Below are positions 49,548 through 59,600 of a stretch of 64,000 nt of DNA, piece after piece. Each line of letters starts with the position of its first letter. Position 1 is the first letter of the stretch. Origin of the DNA: Pseudomonas kribbensis. GTDB taxonomy: Bacteria > Pseudomonadota > Gammaproteobacteria > Pseudomonadales > Pseudomonadaceae. A program made the position numbers and the translations under genes. The notes beneath the pieces were generated by a model, which made no database searches, was not told the DNA's origin, and was given only the letters and a program-made list of their open reading frames with translations. The stretch covers positions 1,674,001-1,738,000 of the forward strand of contig NZ_CP029608.1 of assembly GCF_003352185.1 (NCBI RefSeq), read 5' to 3'.

Positions 49548-51707
49548 CTAGACCGCCGCCGAGCCGACCCGGCCCTTGCGCAGTGCATCGATGACCGCAT
49601 CCTTCGGACCGTCGGCGACGATCCGGCCGTTGTCCAGCACCAGCAACCGGTCCACCAGGCTCAGCATCGAGGTGCGGTGGGTGACCAGCAGCAGCGTCTT
49701 GCCCTGCACCCAGCCGTGGAGCTTCTGGCGCAGCACGTCTTCGCTGCTGTTGTCCATGGCGCTGGTGGGTTCGTCGAGCAGCATGATCGGCGGGTCGAGC
49801 AATAGCGCCCGGGCCAGCAGCACGGCCTGGCGCTGACCGCCGGAGAGCAATTGCCCACGCTCGCCAACGGGCCGGTCGAAGCCTTGCGGATGTTGCCGGG
49901 CCAGTTCGGTGACGCCGGTCAATTCGGCCACTTCGAGCATCCGCGAATCGCTGACGTAGCGAGCGCCGAGCGTGAGGTTGTCGCGCAGGCTGCCGGCCAG
50001 CAGCGGCAGATCGTGGGCGACGTAACCGATCTGCTGGCGCAGGTCGGCGACATCCAGTTGCCGCAGGTCGAGGCCGTCGAGCAGCAACTGGCCTTCTTCA
50101 GGTTCGTAGAAACCCATCACCAGCCGCGCCAGAGTGCTTTTGCCGGAACCGCTGCGGCCGATGATGCCGATCCGTTCGCCGGGTTTGAGGCTGAAACTGA
50201 CATTGCTCAGGGCCGGCGCATTCTGGCCGTTGTAATGGAAGGTCACACCGCTGACATCCAGTGCGCCTTGCAGTTGCGTGCGCTCCAGGGGCCGCTGTTT
50301 GCCGTCGCGCTCCTGAGGCAGGGCCATCAGCGCGTCGGTGCTTTTCATGGTCAGTTGCGCTTGCTGGTAGCGGGTGATCAGCCCGGCGATCTGGCCCAGT
50401 GGCGCGAGGACGCGACTGCCGAGCATGTAGCTGGCCACCAGTGCGCCGACGCTGAGGTTGCCGGCGATGATGCTGTAGACCCCGGCCACAATCGTCGCCA
50501 TCCCCGAAAACTGCTGGATGAACAGCGTGCCGTTGGTGGCCAGTGCGGAGAGATTGCGCGCATGGCTGTCGAGGCGGGTGAGGGCACCGTGGGTGCTTTC
50601 CCATTTGTGCTGGCGCTCGCTTTCGGCGCTGCAGGCCTTGAGGGTTTCCAGGCCGCCGAGGGTTTCGATCAGCAATGCCTGACGCTCGGCGCCGAGACTC
50701 AGGCTTTTTTGCACGGTGTCGCGCAGGCGCACCTGAATGATCATCGCGAACATGATCGTGATCGGAAACGCCAGCAACGGAATCACCACCAGCCAGCCAC
50801 CGAGCAGGCCGATCACCACCAGCATCAGCACCACGAAGGGCAGGTCGATCAGGCTGGTCAGGGTCACGGCGGTGAGAAACTCCCGCAGCCCCTGAAAGTC
50901 GTGAATGCTCTGGGCGAAGCCGCCGATGGTCGCTGGCCGGGCCTTCATCGCCATGCCGGTGATGCGTTCGAACAAAGTGGCGGAAAGGATCACGTCGGTC
51001 TTCTTGCCGGCGGTGTCCAGCAGGTGCGCGCGCACCACCCGCAGCACCAGTTCGAAACCGGTGCCGATCAACAATCCGATGGCCAGCACCCACAGGGTCG
51101 ATGTGGCCTGGTTAGGCACCACTCGGTCGTAGGTCTGCATGACGAACAGCGGCACCATCAGGCCCAGCAGGTTGATCAGGAAACTGGCGAGGATCGCGTC
51201 GCTGTACAGCCATTTCGAAAGCTTCAGGGTGTCGCGAAACCACGCCTGAACCCTCGGCACCAGCGGTGAGCGCAGGTCTTCCAGTTCATGCCGGGGCCGG
51301 GCGAATAACGCCTGACCGCTGTAGTGTTCGGCGAGTTCTTCGCGGCTGACCCACTGCTCGCCGCCGTCGGCTTCACTGGGCAGGATCAGGGCCTTGCCAT
51401 CGTCGGCAAAACGGCGCAGCACCGCCGTGCGACCATTGCCCAGCAGCAACAGCACCGGCAGGTTGAGCGGGGAGATGTCCTTGAGGTCGCGGCGCAGCAG
51501 CCGTGCCTGCAACCCGGCCCGGGCGGCGGCGCGGGGCAGCAGGTCCAGGCTCAGGCGTTGTTTGTCCAGGGGCAGCCCGGCACTCAGGCTGGCGCGACTG
51601 ACCGTCGCGCCATGGAGTTTGCAGAGGATCAACAGACCGTCGAGTAACGGATCATCGAAGCTCAGCCGCGGATCGATCCCGGAAACACCGGGTTCCATGC
51701 TGGTCAT
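49548..51707 (-). CDS. Type I secretion ABC transporter (LapB/MapB type)
   Basis: A 719-residue exporter. Residues about 20-135 are a C39-like domain (LLDGLLILCKLHGATVSRASLSAGLPL) that lacks a convincing catalytic Cys/His arrangement and so binds rather than cleaves, as in RTX-adhesin exporters. A six-helix membrane domain (about 165-440) follows, then an ATPase with Walker A GRSGSGKST, signature LLSGGQRQAVLLARA, Walker B IMLLDEPTSAMD and VTHRTSML. It exports the large adhesin encoded divergently. Nine nt to the next gene. Confidence 0.94.
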   Translation of the reverse strand: MTSMEPGVSGIDPRLSFDDPLLDGLLILCKLHGATVSRASLSAGLPLDKQRLSLDLLPRAAARAGLQARLLRRDLKDISPLNLPVLLLLGNGRTAVLRRFADDGKALILPSEADGGEQWVSREELAEHYSGQALFARPRHELEDLRSPLVPRVQAWFRDTLKLSKWLYSDAILASFLINLLGLMVPLFVMQTYDRVVPNQATSTLWVLAIGLLIGTGFELVLRVVRAHLLDTAGKKTDVILSATLFERITGMAMKARPATIGGFAQSIHDFQGLREFLTAVTLTSLIDLPFVVLMLVVIGLLGGWLVVIPLLAFPITIMFAMIIQVRLRDTVQKSLSLGAERQALLIETLGGLETLKACSAESERQHKWESTHGALTRLDSHARNLSALATNGTLFIQQFSGMATIVAGVYSIIAGNLSVGALVASYMLGSRVLAPLGQIAGLITRYQQAQLTMKSTDALMALPQERDGKQRPLERTQLQGALDVSGVTFHYNGQNAPALSNVSFSLKPGERIGIIGRSGSGKSTLARLVMGFYEPEEGQLLLDGLDLRQLDVADLRQQIGYVAHDLPLLAGSLRDNLTLGARYVSDSRMLEVAELTGVTELARQHPQGFDRPVGERGQLLSGGQRQAVLLARALLLDPPIMLLDEPTSAMDNSSEDVLRQKLHGWVQGKTLLLVTHRTSMLSLVDRLLVLDNGRIVADGPKDAVIDALRKGRVGSAAV

Positions 51708-51737
51708 ATTGATCGCTCCCTGGCTACATCATCGGGA

Positions 51738-53102
51738 CTACTTCAGTTCGGGCAAGCGCGCCTCGTTCTTCACTTCGGCAGCGGCAATCGCGTCGGCCGG
51801 CAGCACCACCCGTTGCTTGCTCAGCAACTGCCCCATGTTCGCCAGCACGCGGTACATCGAAAACTCCTCGGTGTAGCGGATTTCTGTGTAGCGGCGGTTG
51901 GCGTTGTACAGCTCGTTTTCACTGTCGAGCAGGTCGAGCAGGGTGCGTTGGCCGAGGCCGAACTGATCCTGATACGCGGCGCGTACACGCTTGGTGGTCT
52001 CGGCGTATTCGCGGGCGGTCGGGGTCTGTTTCTTGGCGTTGACCATGGCGTTCCAGGCCAGGTGAATGTTCTCGTTGAGCTGGCGCAGGGCGTTGTTGCG
52101 GATGTCCATGGCCTGGTTGATCTGGTGCGCATCGGAGGCCAGTCGCGCCTTGTCGCTGCCGCCGCGGAACAGGTTGTAGTTCATCACTACGCCGACCCGC
52201 CATTCGTTGTCGTGGCCTTCGTCACCCTGCACGTTGTTGTTGGCGCCGACCGCCGCTTCCGCATCGAAGCGCGGATAGAACGGCGACTTGGCGACTTCGT
52301 ACTGGCTCTCGGCCGATTGCACGTCGGCCTGGGCGGATTTCAGATAGGGGTTGTTCTCGACCATGCTCTGCTGGGCTTCCGGCAGGGTGGCGGGCAATTC
52401 ACCACGGGTCGAGGCAGGCGTTTCCAGCTCGTCGGGCATGCGTCCGACCACGCTGTAGAAGTTCGATTCGGCGTCCGCCAGATCGACCTCGGCGGTGTCG
52501 AGGTTGTTCTGCGCCAGCGCCTTACGGGCAACCGACTGATCGGAGTCGGCGGTGCTGCCGATGCCGCGCTGGGTACGCAGGCCGATCTGGTCGTTGACGC
52601 GCAGGTGCGCCTGCAGGTTGTTTTTGGCCAGGGTCACCAGTTCGCGGCGCTTGAGCACTTCGAGATAGACCTCGATGGTGCGCAGGGCCAGGTCCTGGGC
52701 GGTGCCTTGCGCGTAATACGCGCGCGAATTGGACACGCCTTTGGTGCGCGCAACTTCGTTGGACGTGTTGAAACCGTCGAACAGCATCTGACGCAGGCGC
52801 AGCTCGGACTGGGTGTAGTTGAGGGTTTCAGTGTTGTGGCCGCTCGGGGTCAGCGCACGGGTGTTGGTGTTGTCGCTATAGCCGCGCCCATAGGAGGCAT
52901 TCAGATCGACGGACGGATAGTAGCCGCCCTTGGCGACGTTCACCTGTTCATCCGCCGACAGTTTCGCGTCGACCCGCGAAGCGAGATCCGGATGGGTCGC
53001 AATGGTGCTCTGAATGGCTTCGGTGAGGTTCATGGCCTGGGCTTGGGAAGTGCAAGCCATGGCCAGCAAAACCGCACTGCAGAGGGGGGTTAGAACGCGC
53101 AT
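51738..53102 (-). CDS. TolC-family outer-membrane protein (LapE/MapE type)
   Basis: A 454-residue TolC-like exit duct with a signal peptide (cleaved after TSQAQA) and the repeated TolC fold (about 30-240 and 245-440): AIQSTIATHPDLASR...ELRLRQMLFDGFNTSNEV; DQFGLGQRTLLDLLDSENELYNA. It opens the type I secretion path in the outer membrane. First gene of the operon; only 31 nt to the ABC gene. ATG 53102. Shares the 533-bp divergent region with the adhesin gene. Confidence 0.94.
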   Translation of the reverse strand: MRVLTPLCSAVLLAMACTSQAQAMNLTEAIQSTIATHPDLASRVDAKLSADEQVNVAKGGYYPSVDLNASYGRGYSDNTNTRALTPSGHNTETLNYTQSELRLRQMLFDGFNTSNEVARTKGVSNSRAYYAQGTAQDLALRTIEVYLEVLKRRELVTLAKNNLQAHLRVNDQIGLRTQRGIGSTADSDQSVARKALAQNNLDTAEVDLADAESNFYSVVGRMPDELETPASTRGELPATLPEAQQSMVENNPYLKSAQADVQSAESQYEVAKSPFYPRFDAEAAVGANNNVQGDEGHDNEWRVGVVMNYNLFRGGSDKARLASDAHQINQAMDIRNNALRQLNENIHLAWNAMVNAKKQTPTAREYAETTKRVRAAYQDQFGLGQRTLLDLLDSENELYNANRRYTEIRYTEEFSMYRVLANMGQLLSKQRVVLPADAIAAAEVKNEARLPELK

Positions 53103-53635
53103 GGGTGCATCTCCCTGAGTCCTGATGGTATTCCGCTGTCGCCAATTTATTGACGATATTTTTAGTGTTTAGCGTCTCATCGCTGTTACAACAGAGCTAA
53201 GAACATCCTGAAGCGTAGCTAAGAAAAATTTTTCATATGGCTTATGCCAAAAAAAACTTATGCGCTTCGCCGAATCCAGCACATTGTTCCATTCGAAAGC
53301 CTTTGTTTTATGTGCTTTAGGGAGTGCATGAAGGCTTGAGGAAAGTTCCACTCACTTTGCGACATACGGGCGAAGTACTGCTAAAGGGGAGGGACGCGTA
53401 GCGGCAAATGGGCGACAGTTTTTTGTCACTCGGGTGATTCACCACCGTTACGTAGCGCTAGTGGGCGTGCTGCATTGATCAGGGATTCCAGGTGCCTGAG
53501 GGCGCTGGGGTTTCTGAACTTGCGCAACCTGCGAAACGAACTGTCGAGGTGCGAGCGTCGCCCCGACAACCCGCTTGAGCCATGGGCTGCTTCGCGAACC
53601 AGTGCCGACGGTGGTCGGCAGCGGAGGAAATGCAC
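53103..53635. promoter_or_regulatory. Divergent region between type I secretion operon and adhesin
   Basis: 533 bp. The half nearest the TolC gene (53140-53330) is AT-rich, as expected for promoters; the half nearest the adhesin is GC-rich. Small inverted repeats occur at 53414-53427 (GACA...TGTC) and 53426-53437 (TCAC...GTGA). No convincing -35/-10 pair, sigma-54 element or FleQ-type box was found by eye. GGAGG lies eight nt before adhesin ATG 53636. Confidence 0.5.
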
Positions 53636-56600
53636 ATGGCAACGCTCATCGGGACCGTCACCAAAGTCATTGGTCAGGTTTTCGCTCAAGCCGCTGACGG
53701 AAGTCGGCGTGCATTGGTAGAAGGCGATCGGCTGTTTACAGGGGATCAATTGATCACCGGTGCGGAAGGGGCGGTCGCCGTCCATCTGCAAAACGGCCAG
53801 GAACTGACCCTGGGCCGCGACAGCAGCTTGACCCTGACCGGACAACTGCTGGCCAACCACGCGCCCCATGTGGATGCCCCGGAAGCGCTGACCCCGAGCG
53901 ATGCGCAACTCAGCGACGTGGCACAGATCCAGAAAGCCATCGCCGCCGGTGAAGACCCGACCAAATCTGCTGAGGCCACAGCCGCAGGCCCTGATGCCCC
54001 CGGCGATGCCAATGGCGGCAAGGGCGGTGGCCACAGTTTCGTATTGCTGACGGAAGTCGCCGGGCGGGTCGATCCGGTCGTCGGTTTCCCCACTGCCGGT
54101 TTCAATGGCATTCCCGAGTTCCCGCAAGAGCGCCACTACGCGGTGATCGACAACGGCGACAACACACCGGCGTCGGTCATCCCGCCACCGGTCAATAACC
54201 TTGTGACCCTCACAGGCCTTGATGTACCCGGAGGCGAACTGACGCTCAACGAGGCCAATCTGCCGGACGGTTCCGCCGCCAATCCCGGCGCGCTGACCCA
54301 GGCCGGCAGCTTCAGCATCTCGGCGCCTGATGGTCTGACGAGTCTGAGCATCGGCGGTATCAGCGTGATCGTCGGCGGCGTGCCCGTCGGTTTCCCGCAA
54401 TCGATCACCACGCAACTGGGCAACACCCTGACCATCACCGGTTACAACCCGGCGAACGGCACGGTCAGCTACAGCTACACCCTCAATGGCAACGACGCCC
54501 ATCCTGCGGGCGATGGGGCCAACAATCTGAGTGAACATTTCACGGTGATTGCCGGTGACAGCAACGGCGATACCGCCACCGGTTCGCTGGACGTGAACAT
54601 CACCGATGACGTGCCCAAAGCGGTGGATGACAGCAACGTCAGCACCGCTTCGGAAACCAACCTGAGCCTGACCGGCAACGTGCTGAGCAACGACGTCCAG
54701 GGCGCTGACCGCATTCCTGTAGGCCCCAACAGCGGCCCGGTAGTAGCCGGTACGTTTACCGGGACTTACGGCACGCTGGTGCTGAGCGCCAACGGCACTT
54801 ACACCTACACACTCAACACCAGCGACGCGGATTTCAAGGCGTTGCATGGCGGCGGCAACGGCACAGAAACCTTTACCTACACCCTGCGCGATTCCGATGG
54901 TGACACCAGCACTGCAAACCTCGTTCTGCAGATCCACAACAACGACGATCCGGTGCTCATCAACGGGTTGAACGTCGAGGGCGGCGAGCTGACGGTTTTC
55001 GAGAAAAACCTCAGCACCGGTAGTGCGCCGGATGCTGCGGCTTTGACTCAGAGCGGCACTTTCACCATCACTGCTTTGGACGGTGTCACCACGCTGACCG
55101 TAGGCGGCATCGCCGTTGTCACCAACGGTGTAGCCGCCGGTTTCCCGCAATCCGTTACGACTCCGCTGGGCAGCACGCTGACCATCACCGGCTTCAACGC
55201 CACGACCGGCGTCGTCAGCTACAGCTACACCCTGGATCACAACGACGCTCATCCAACTGCCAACGGCGCCAACACTTTGAGCGAGCAATTTGCTGTGACA
55301 GTGGTGGATGACAACGGCACCACCGCCAATGCTTCGCTGGACGTGAACATCGTCGACGACCTGCCCAAAGCCGTGGACGACAGCAACACCGGCACGGCTT
55401 CGGAAACCAACCTCACGCTGACCGGCAACGTGCTGACCAACGACGTGCAAGGCGCCGACCGCGTCCCGACCGGCCCGGTCACCGCCGGAACCTTCACCGG
55501 TACTTACGGCACCCTGGTGCTGAATGCCGATGGTTCCTACACCTACACCGTCAACCCTAATGACGCCGACTTCAAAAACCTGCACGGCGGTGGCAACGGC
55601 ACCGAGACCTTCACCTACACCATCACCGACTCGGACGGCGATACCAGCACCGCGAATCTCGTGCTGCAAATCCACAACAACGACGATCCGGTGGTTATCA
55701 GCGGCCTCGACGTTAACGGCGGTGAACTCACTGTTTTCGAGAAAAACCTCAGTACCGGCAGTGCACCGGATGCTACTGCGCTCACTCAAAGTGGCACGTT
55801 CACCATCACTGCTTTGGATGGAGTGACCACGCTGACCGTGGGTGGAATCGCGGTCGTCACCAACGGCGTGGCCGCAGGCTTCCCGCAATCGGTCACGACT
55901 CCGCTGGGCAGCACACTGACCATCACAGGGTTCAATGCCGCGACCGGTGTGGTGAGTTACAGCTACACCCTCGATCACAACGACACGCATCCGACTGCCA
56001 ACGGCGCCAATACCTTGAGCGAGCAGTTCGCGGTCACCGTGGTGGATGACAACGGCACCACCGCCAATGCTTCGCTGGACGTGAACATCGTCGACGACCT
56101 GCCCAAAGCCGTGGACGACAGCAACACCGGCACGGCTTCGGAAACCAACCTGACGCTCACCGGGAACGTCCTGACCAACGACGTGCAAGGTGCCGACCGT
56201 GTTCCGACCGGCCCGGTCACCGCCGGAACTTTCACCGGGACTTACGGCACTCTGGTGCTGAATGCTGATGGTTCCTACACCTACACCGTCAACCCAAACG
56301 ACGCCGACTTCAAGAACCTGCACGGCGGTGGCAGCGGCACGGAAACTTTCACCTACACCATCACCGATTCGGACGGCGATACCAGCACCGCGAACCTCGT
56401 GCTGCAGATCCACAACAACGACGATCCGGTGATCATCAACGGCCTCGACGTTAACGGCGGCGAGCTGACGGTTTTCGAGAAAAACCTGAGCACTGGCAGC
56501 GCGCCGGATGCTACCGCGCTGACTCAGAGCGGTACTTTCACGATCACTGCTTTGGACGGTGTCACCACGCTGACCGTGGGTGGTATCGCGGTCGTCACTA

Positions 56601-59600
56601 ATGGCGTGGCGGCAGGCTTCCCGCAATCGGTCACGACTCCGCTGGGCAGCACGCTGACGATTACAGGTTTCAACGCCACGACCGGCGTCGTCAGCTACAG
56701 CTACACACTCGACCACAATGACGCCCACCCGACCGCCAACGGTGCCAACACGCTAAGTGAGCAATTCGCTGTCACCGTGGTGGATGACAACGGCACCACG
56801 GCCAACGCATCGCTGGATGTGAACATCGTCGACGACCTGCCAAAAGCCGTGGATGACAGCAACGCCGGTACCGCTTCGGAAACGAATCTGACCCTGACCG
56901 GTAACGTATTGACCAACGACGTACAGGGCGCTGACCGCGTGCCAACAGGGCCGAACGCTGGCCCGATTACTGCCGGTACTTTTACGGGTACTTACGGCAC
57001 GCTGGTGTTGAATGCCAACGGCACTTACACCTACACCGTCAACCCTAACGACGCCGACTTCAAAGCTCTGCATGGTGGCGGCAACGGTACGGAAACTTTC
57101 ACCTACACCATCACCGACTCGGACGGCGATACCAGTACCGCCAATCTGGTGCTGCAGATCCACAACAACGACGATCCGGTGATCATCAACGGCCTGGATG
57201 TAAACGGCGGCGAGCTGACGGTTTTCGAGAAGAACCTCAGCACCGGTAGCGCCCCGGATGCTACCGCGCTGACTCAAAGCGGCACCTTCACCATCACTGC
57301 TTTGGACGGTGTGACCACGCTGACTGTCGGCGGCATTGCCGTTGTCACCAACGGTGTAGCCGCCGGCTTCCCGCAATCGGTCACGACTCCGCTGGGCAGC
57401 ACACTGACCATCACCGGGTTCAACGCCGCCACCGGCGTTGTCAGCTACAGCTACACCCTCGACCACAACGATGCACACCCAACCGCCAATGGCGCGAACA
57501 CACTGAGTGAGCAATTTGCTGTGACAGTGGTGGATGACAACGGCACCACGGCCAATGCTTCGCTGGATGTAAACATCGTCGACGACCTGCCAAAGGCCGT
57601 CGATGACAGCAACACCGGCACGGCTTCGGAAACCAACCTGACGCTCACCGGCAACGTCCTGACCAACGACGTACAAGGCGCCGACCGCGTCCCGACCGGA
57701 CCCAACGCCGGCCCGATCACCGCCGGAACCTTCACCGGGACTTACGGCGCGCTGGTGCTGAACGCCAACGGCACTTACACCTACACCCTCAACACCAATG
57801 ACGCCGACTTCAAAGCCCTGCACGGCGGCGGCAATGGCACTGAAACTTTCACCTACACCATCACTGATTCCGACGGCGACACCAGCACAGCGAACCTCGT
57901 GCTGCAGATCCACAACAACGACGATCCGGTGATTCTCAGCGGCCTCGACGTCAATGGCGGCGAACTCACCGTCTACGAGAAAAACCTCGGCAACGGCACA
58001 GCGCCGGACGCCACGGCTCTGACCCAAAGCGGCACCTTCACTGTCACCGCACTCGACGGTCTGCAAACCCTCACCGTCGGCGGCATCGCGGTGGTTACCA
58101 ACGGCGTCGCCGCAGGCTTCCCGCAATCGGTCACCACGCCGCTGGGCAGCACGCTGACGGTCACCGGTTTTAACGCCGCTACCGGTGTCGTGAGTTACAG
58201 CTACACCCTGGTGCATAACGACGCGCACCCGACCGGCAACGGCGCCAACAGCATCACCGAGAACTTCAACGTGGTGGCCACCGACGGCGACGGCAGCACA
58301 GCGTCCGGGCAGATCAACGTCAACATCGTCGATGACCTGCCGACCGCCAAGGCCGACACCGGCTCGGTGGTGGAGGGCGGCACGGTCAACATCAGCGTGC
58401 TGGGCAACGACGTCACCGGTGCCGATGGCCCGGCAGCAGGTGGTGCAGTGGTGGGCGTAAGGGCCGGCAGCGACACGTCGACCTCGGCCATCGGCGGCCT
58501 CAACAGCAACATCAACGGCACCTACGGTTACCTGACCCTGGATGCGGCCGGCAACGCGGTCTATCACAGCAACCCGAACTCGGTGAGCCCGCCGGGCGCC
58601 ACCGACACGTTCACCTACACCATCCGCGACAGTGACGGCGACGAAAGCACCACCACCATCACCGTCAACGTCGCCGACAGCAAACTCGTGGCCTCGGTCG
58701 ATCAGGACGTGACCGTCTACGAAAAAGCCCTCGACCTGACCAAGGACGGACAAGACCTGGCCCCGGGCACGGTCACCGGCAGCGACCCGACCAACACCGG
58801 CGAAACCGCCTCCGGCACGCTGGTCGGCGCGGTCACCGGCGGCAGCGGCGCGATCACCTACACCCTGGTCGGCAGCGCTACCGGCACTTACGGGCAGATC
58901 CTGCTCAACCCCGACGGCACGTACACCTACACCCTGACCTCGGCGCCGAAAACCACGCCGAACGCCAACGACGGGCCGAACACCCTGAGCGAAAGTTTCA
59001 CCTACAAGGCCACCGATGCGCTGGGCAACAGCACCACCAGCACCATCGTGGTCAACATCGTCGACGACGTGCCAAAAGCGGTGGCCTCGGATCGCTCGGT
59101 GGCGGCGGTGGAGATCGACTCCAACATCCTCATCGTGCTCGACATCTCCGGCAGTATGGCCGACGCGTCCGGCGTGCCGGGCCTGTCGCGGCTGGACCTG
59201 GCCAAGCAGGCGATCAGTGCCTTGCTCGACAAGTACGACGACCTGGGCGATGTGAAAGTGCAGCTCGTCACCTTCAGCAGCAACGCCACCGACCGAACTT
59301 CGGTGTGGGTCGATGTGGCGACCGCCAAGACCCTGCTCGCCGGCCTCAGCGCCGGTGGCGGCACCAACTACGATGCGGCCGTGGCGACCATGCAGACCGC
59401 GTTCAACACCTCAGGCAAGCTGACCGGGGCGCAGAACGTCGGCTACTTCTTCTCCGATGGCAAACCCACCACCGGTCAGGAAATCGGTACCGCTGACGAA
59501 GCCGCGCTGAAAAACTTCCTTGATGCCAACAACATCAAGAACTACGCGATCGGCCTGGGCAACGGTGTCAGCAACGCCAACCTCGATCCACTGGCTTACG

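Noticed and set aside
49548..51707. Active bacteriocin-processing C39 peptidase domain in the type I ABC transporter
   Set aside because: The N-terminal domain lacks a proper catalytic Cys/His arrangement, and the substrate is an RTX adhesin with a C-terminal signal, so a C39-like docking domain fits better.
53426..58753. Antisense open frames of 1100 and 666 residues opposite the adhesin
   Set aside because: They result from the repetitive codon pattern of the adhesin units; their repeats mirror the sense repeats and they show no protein family features.
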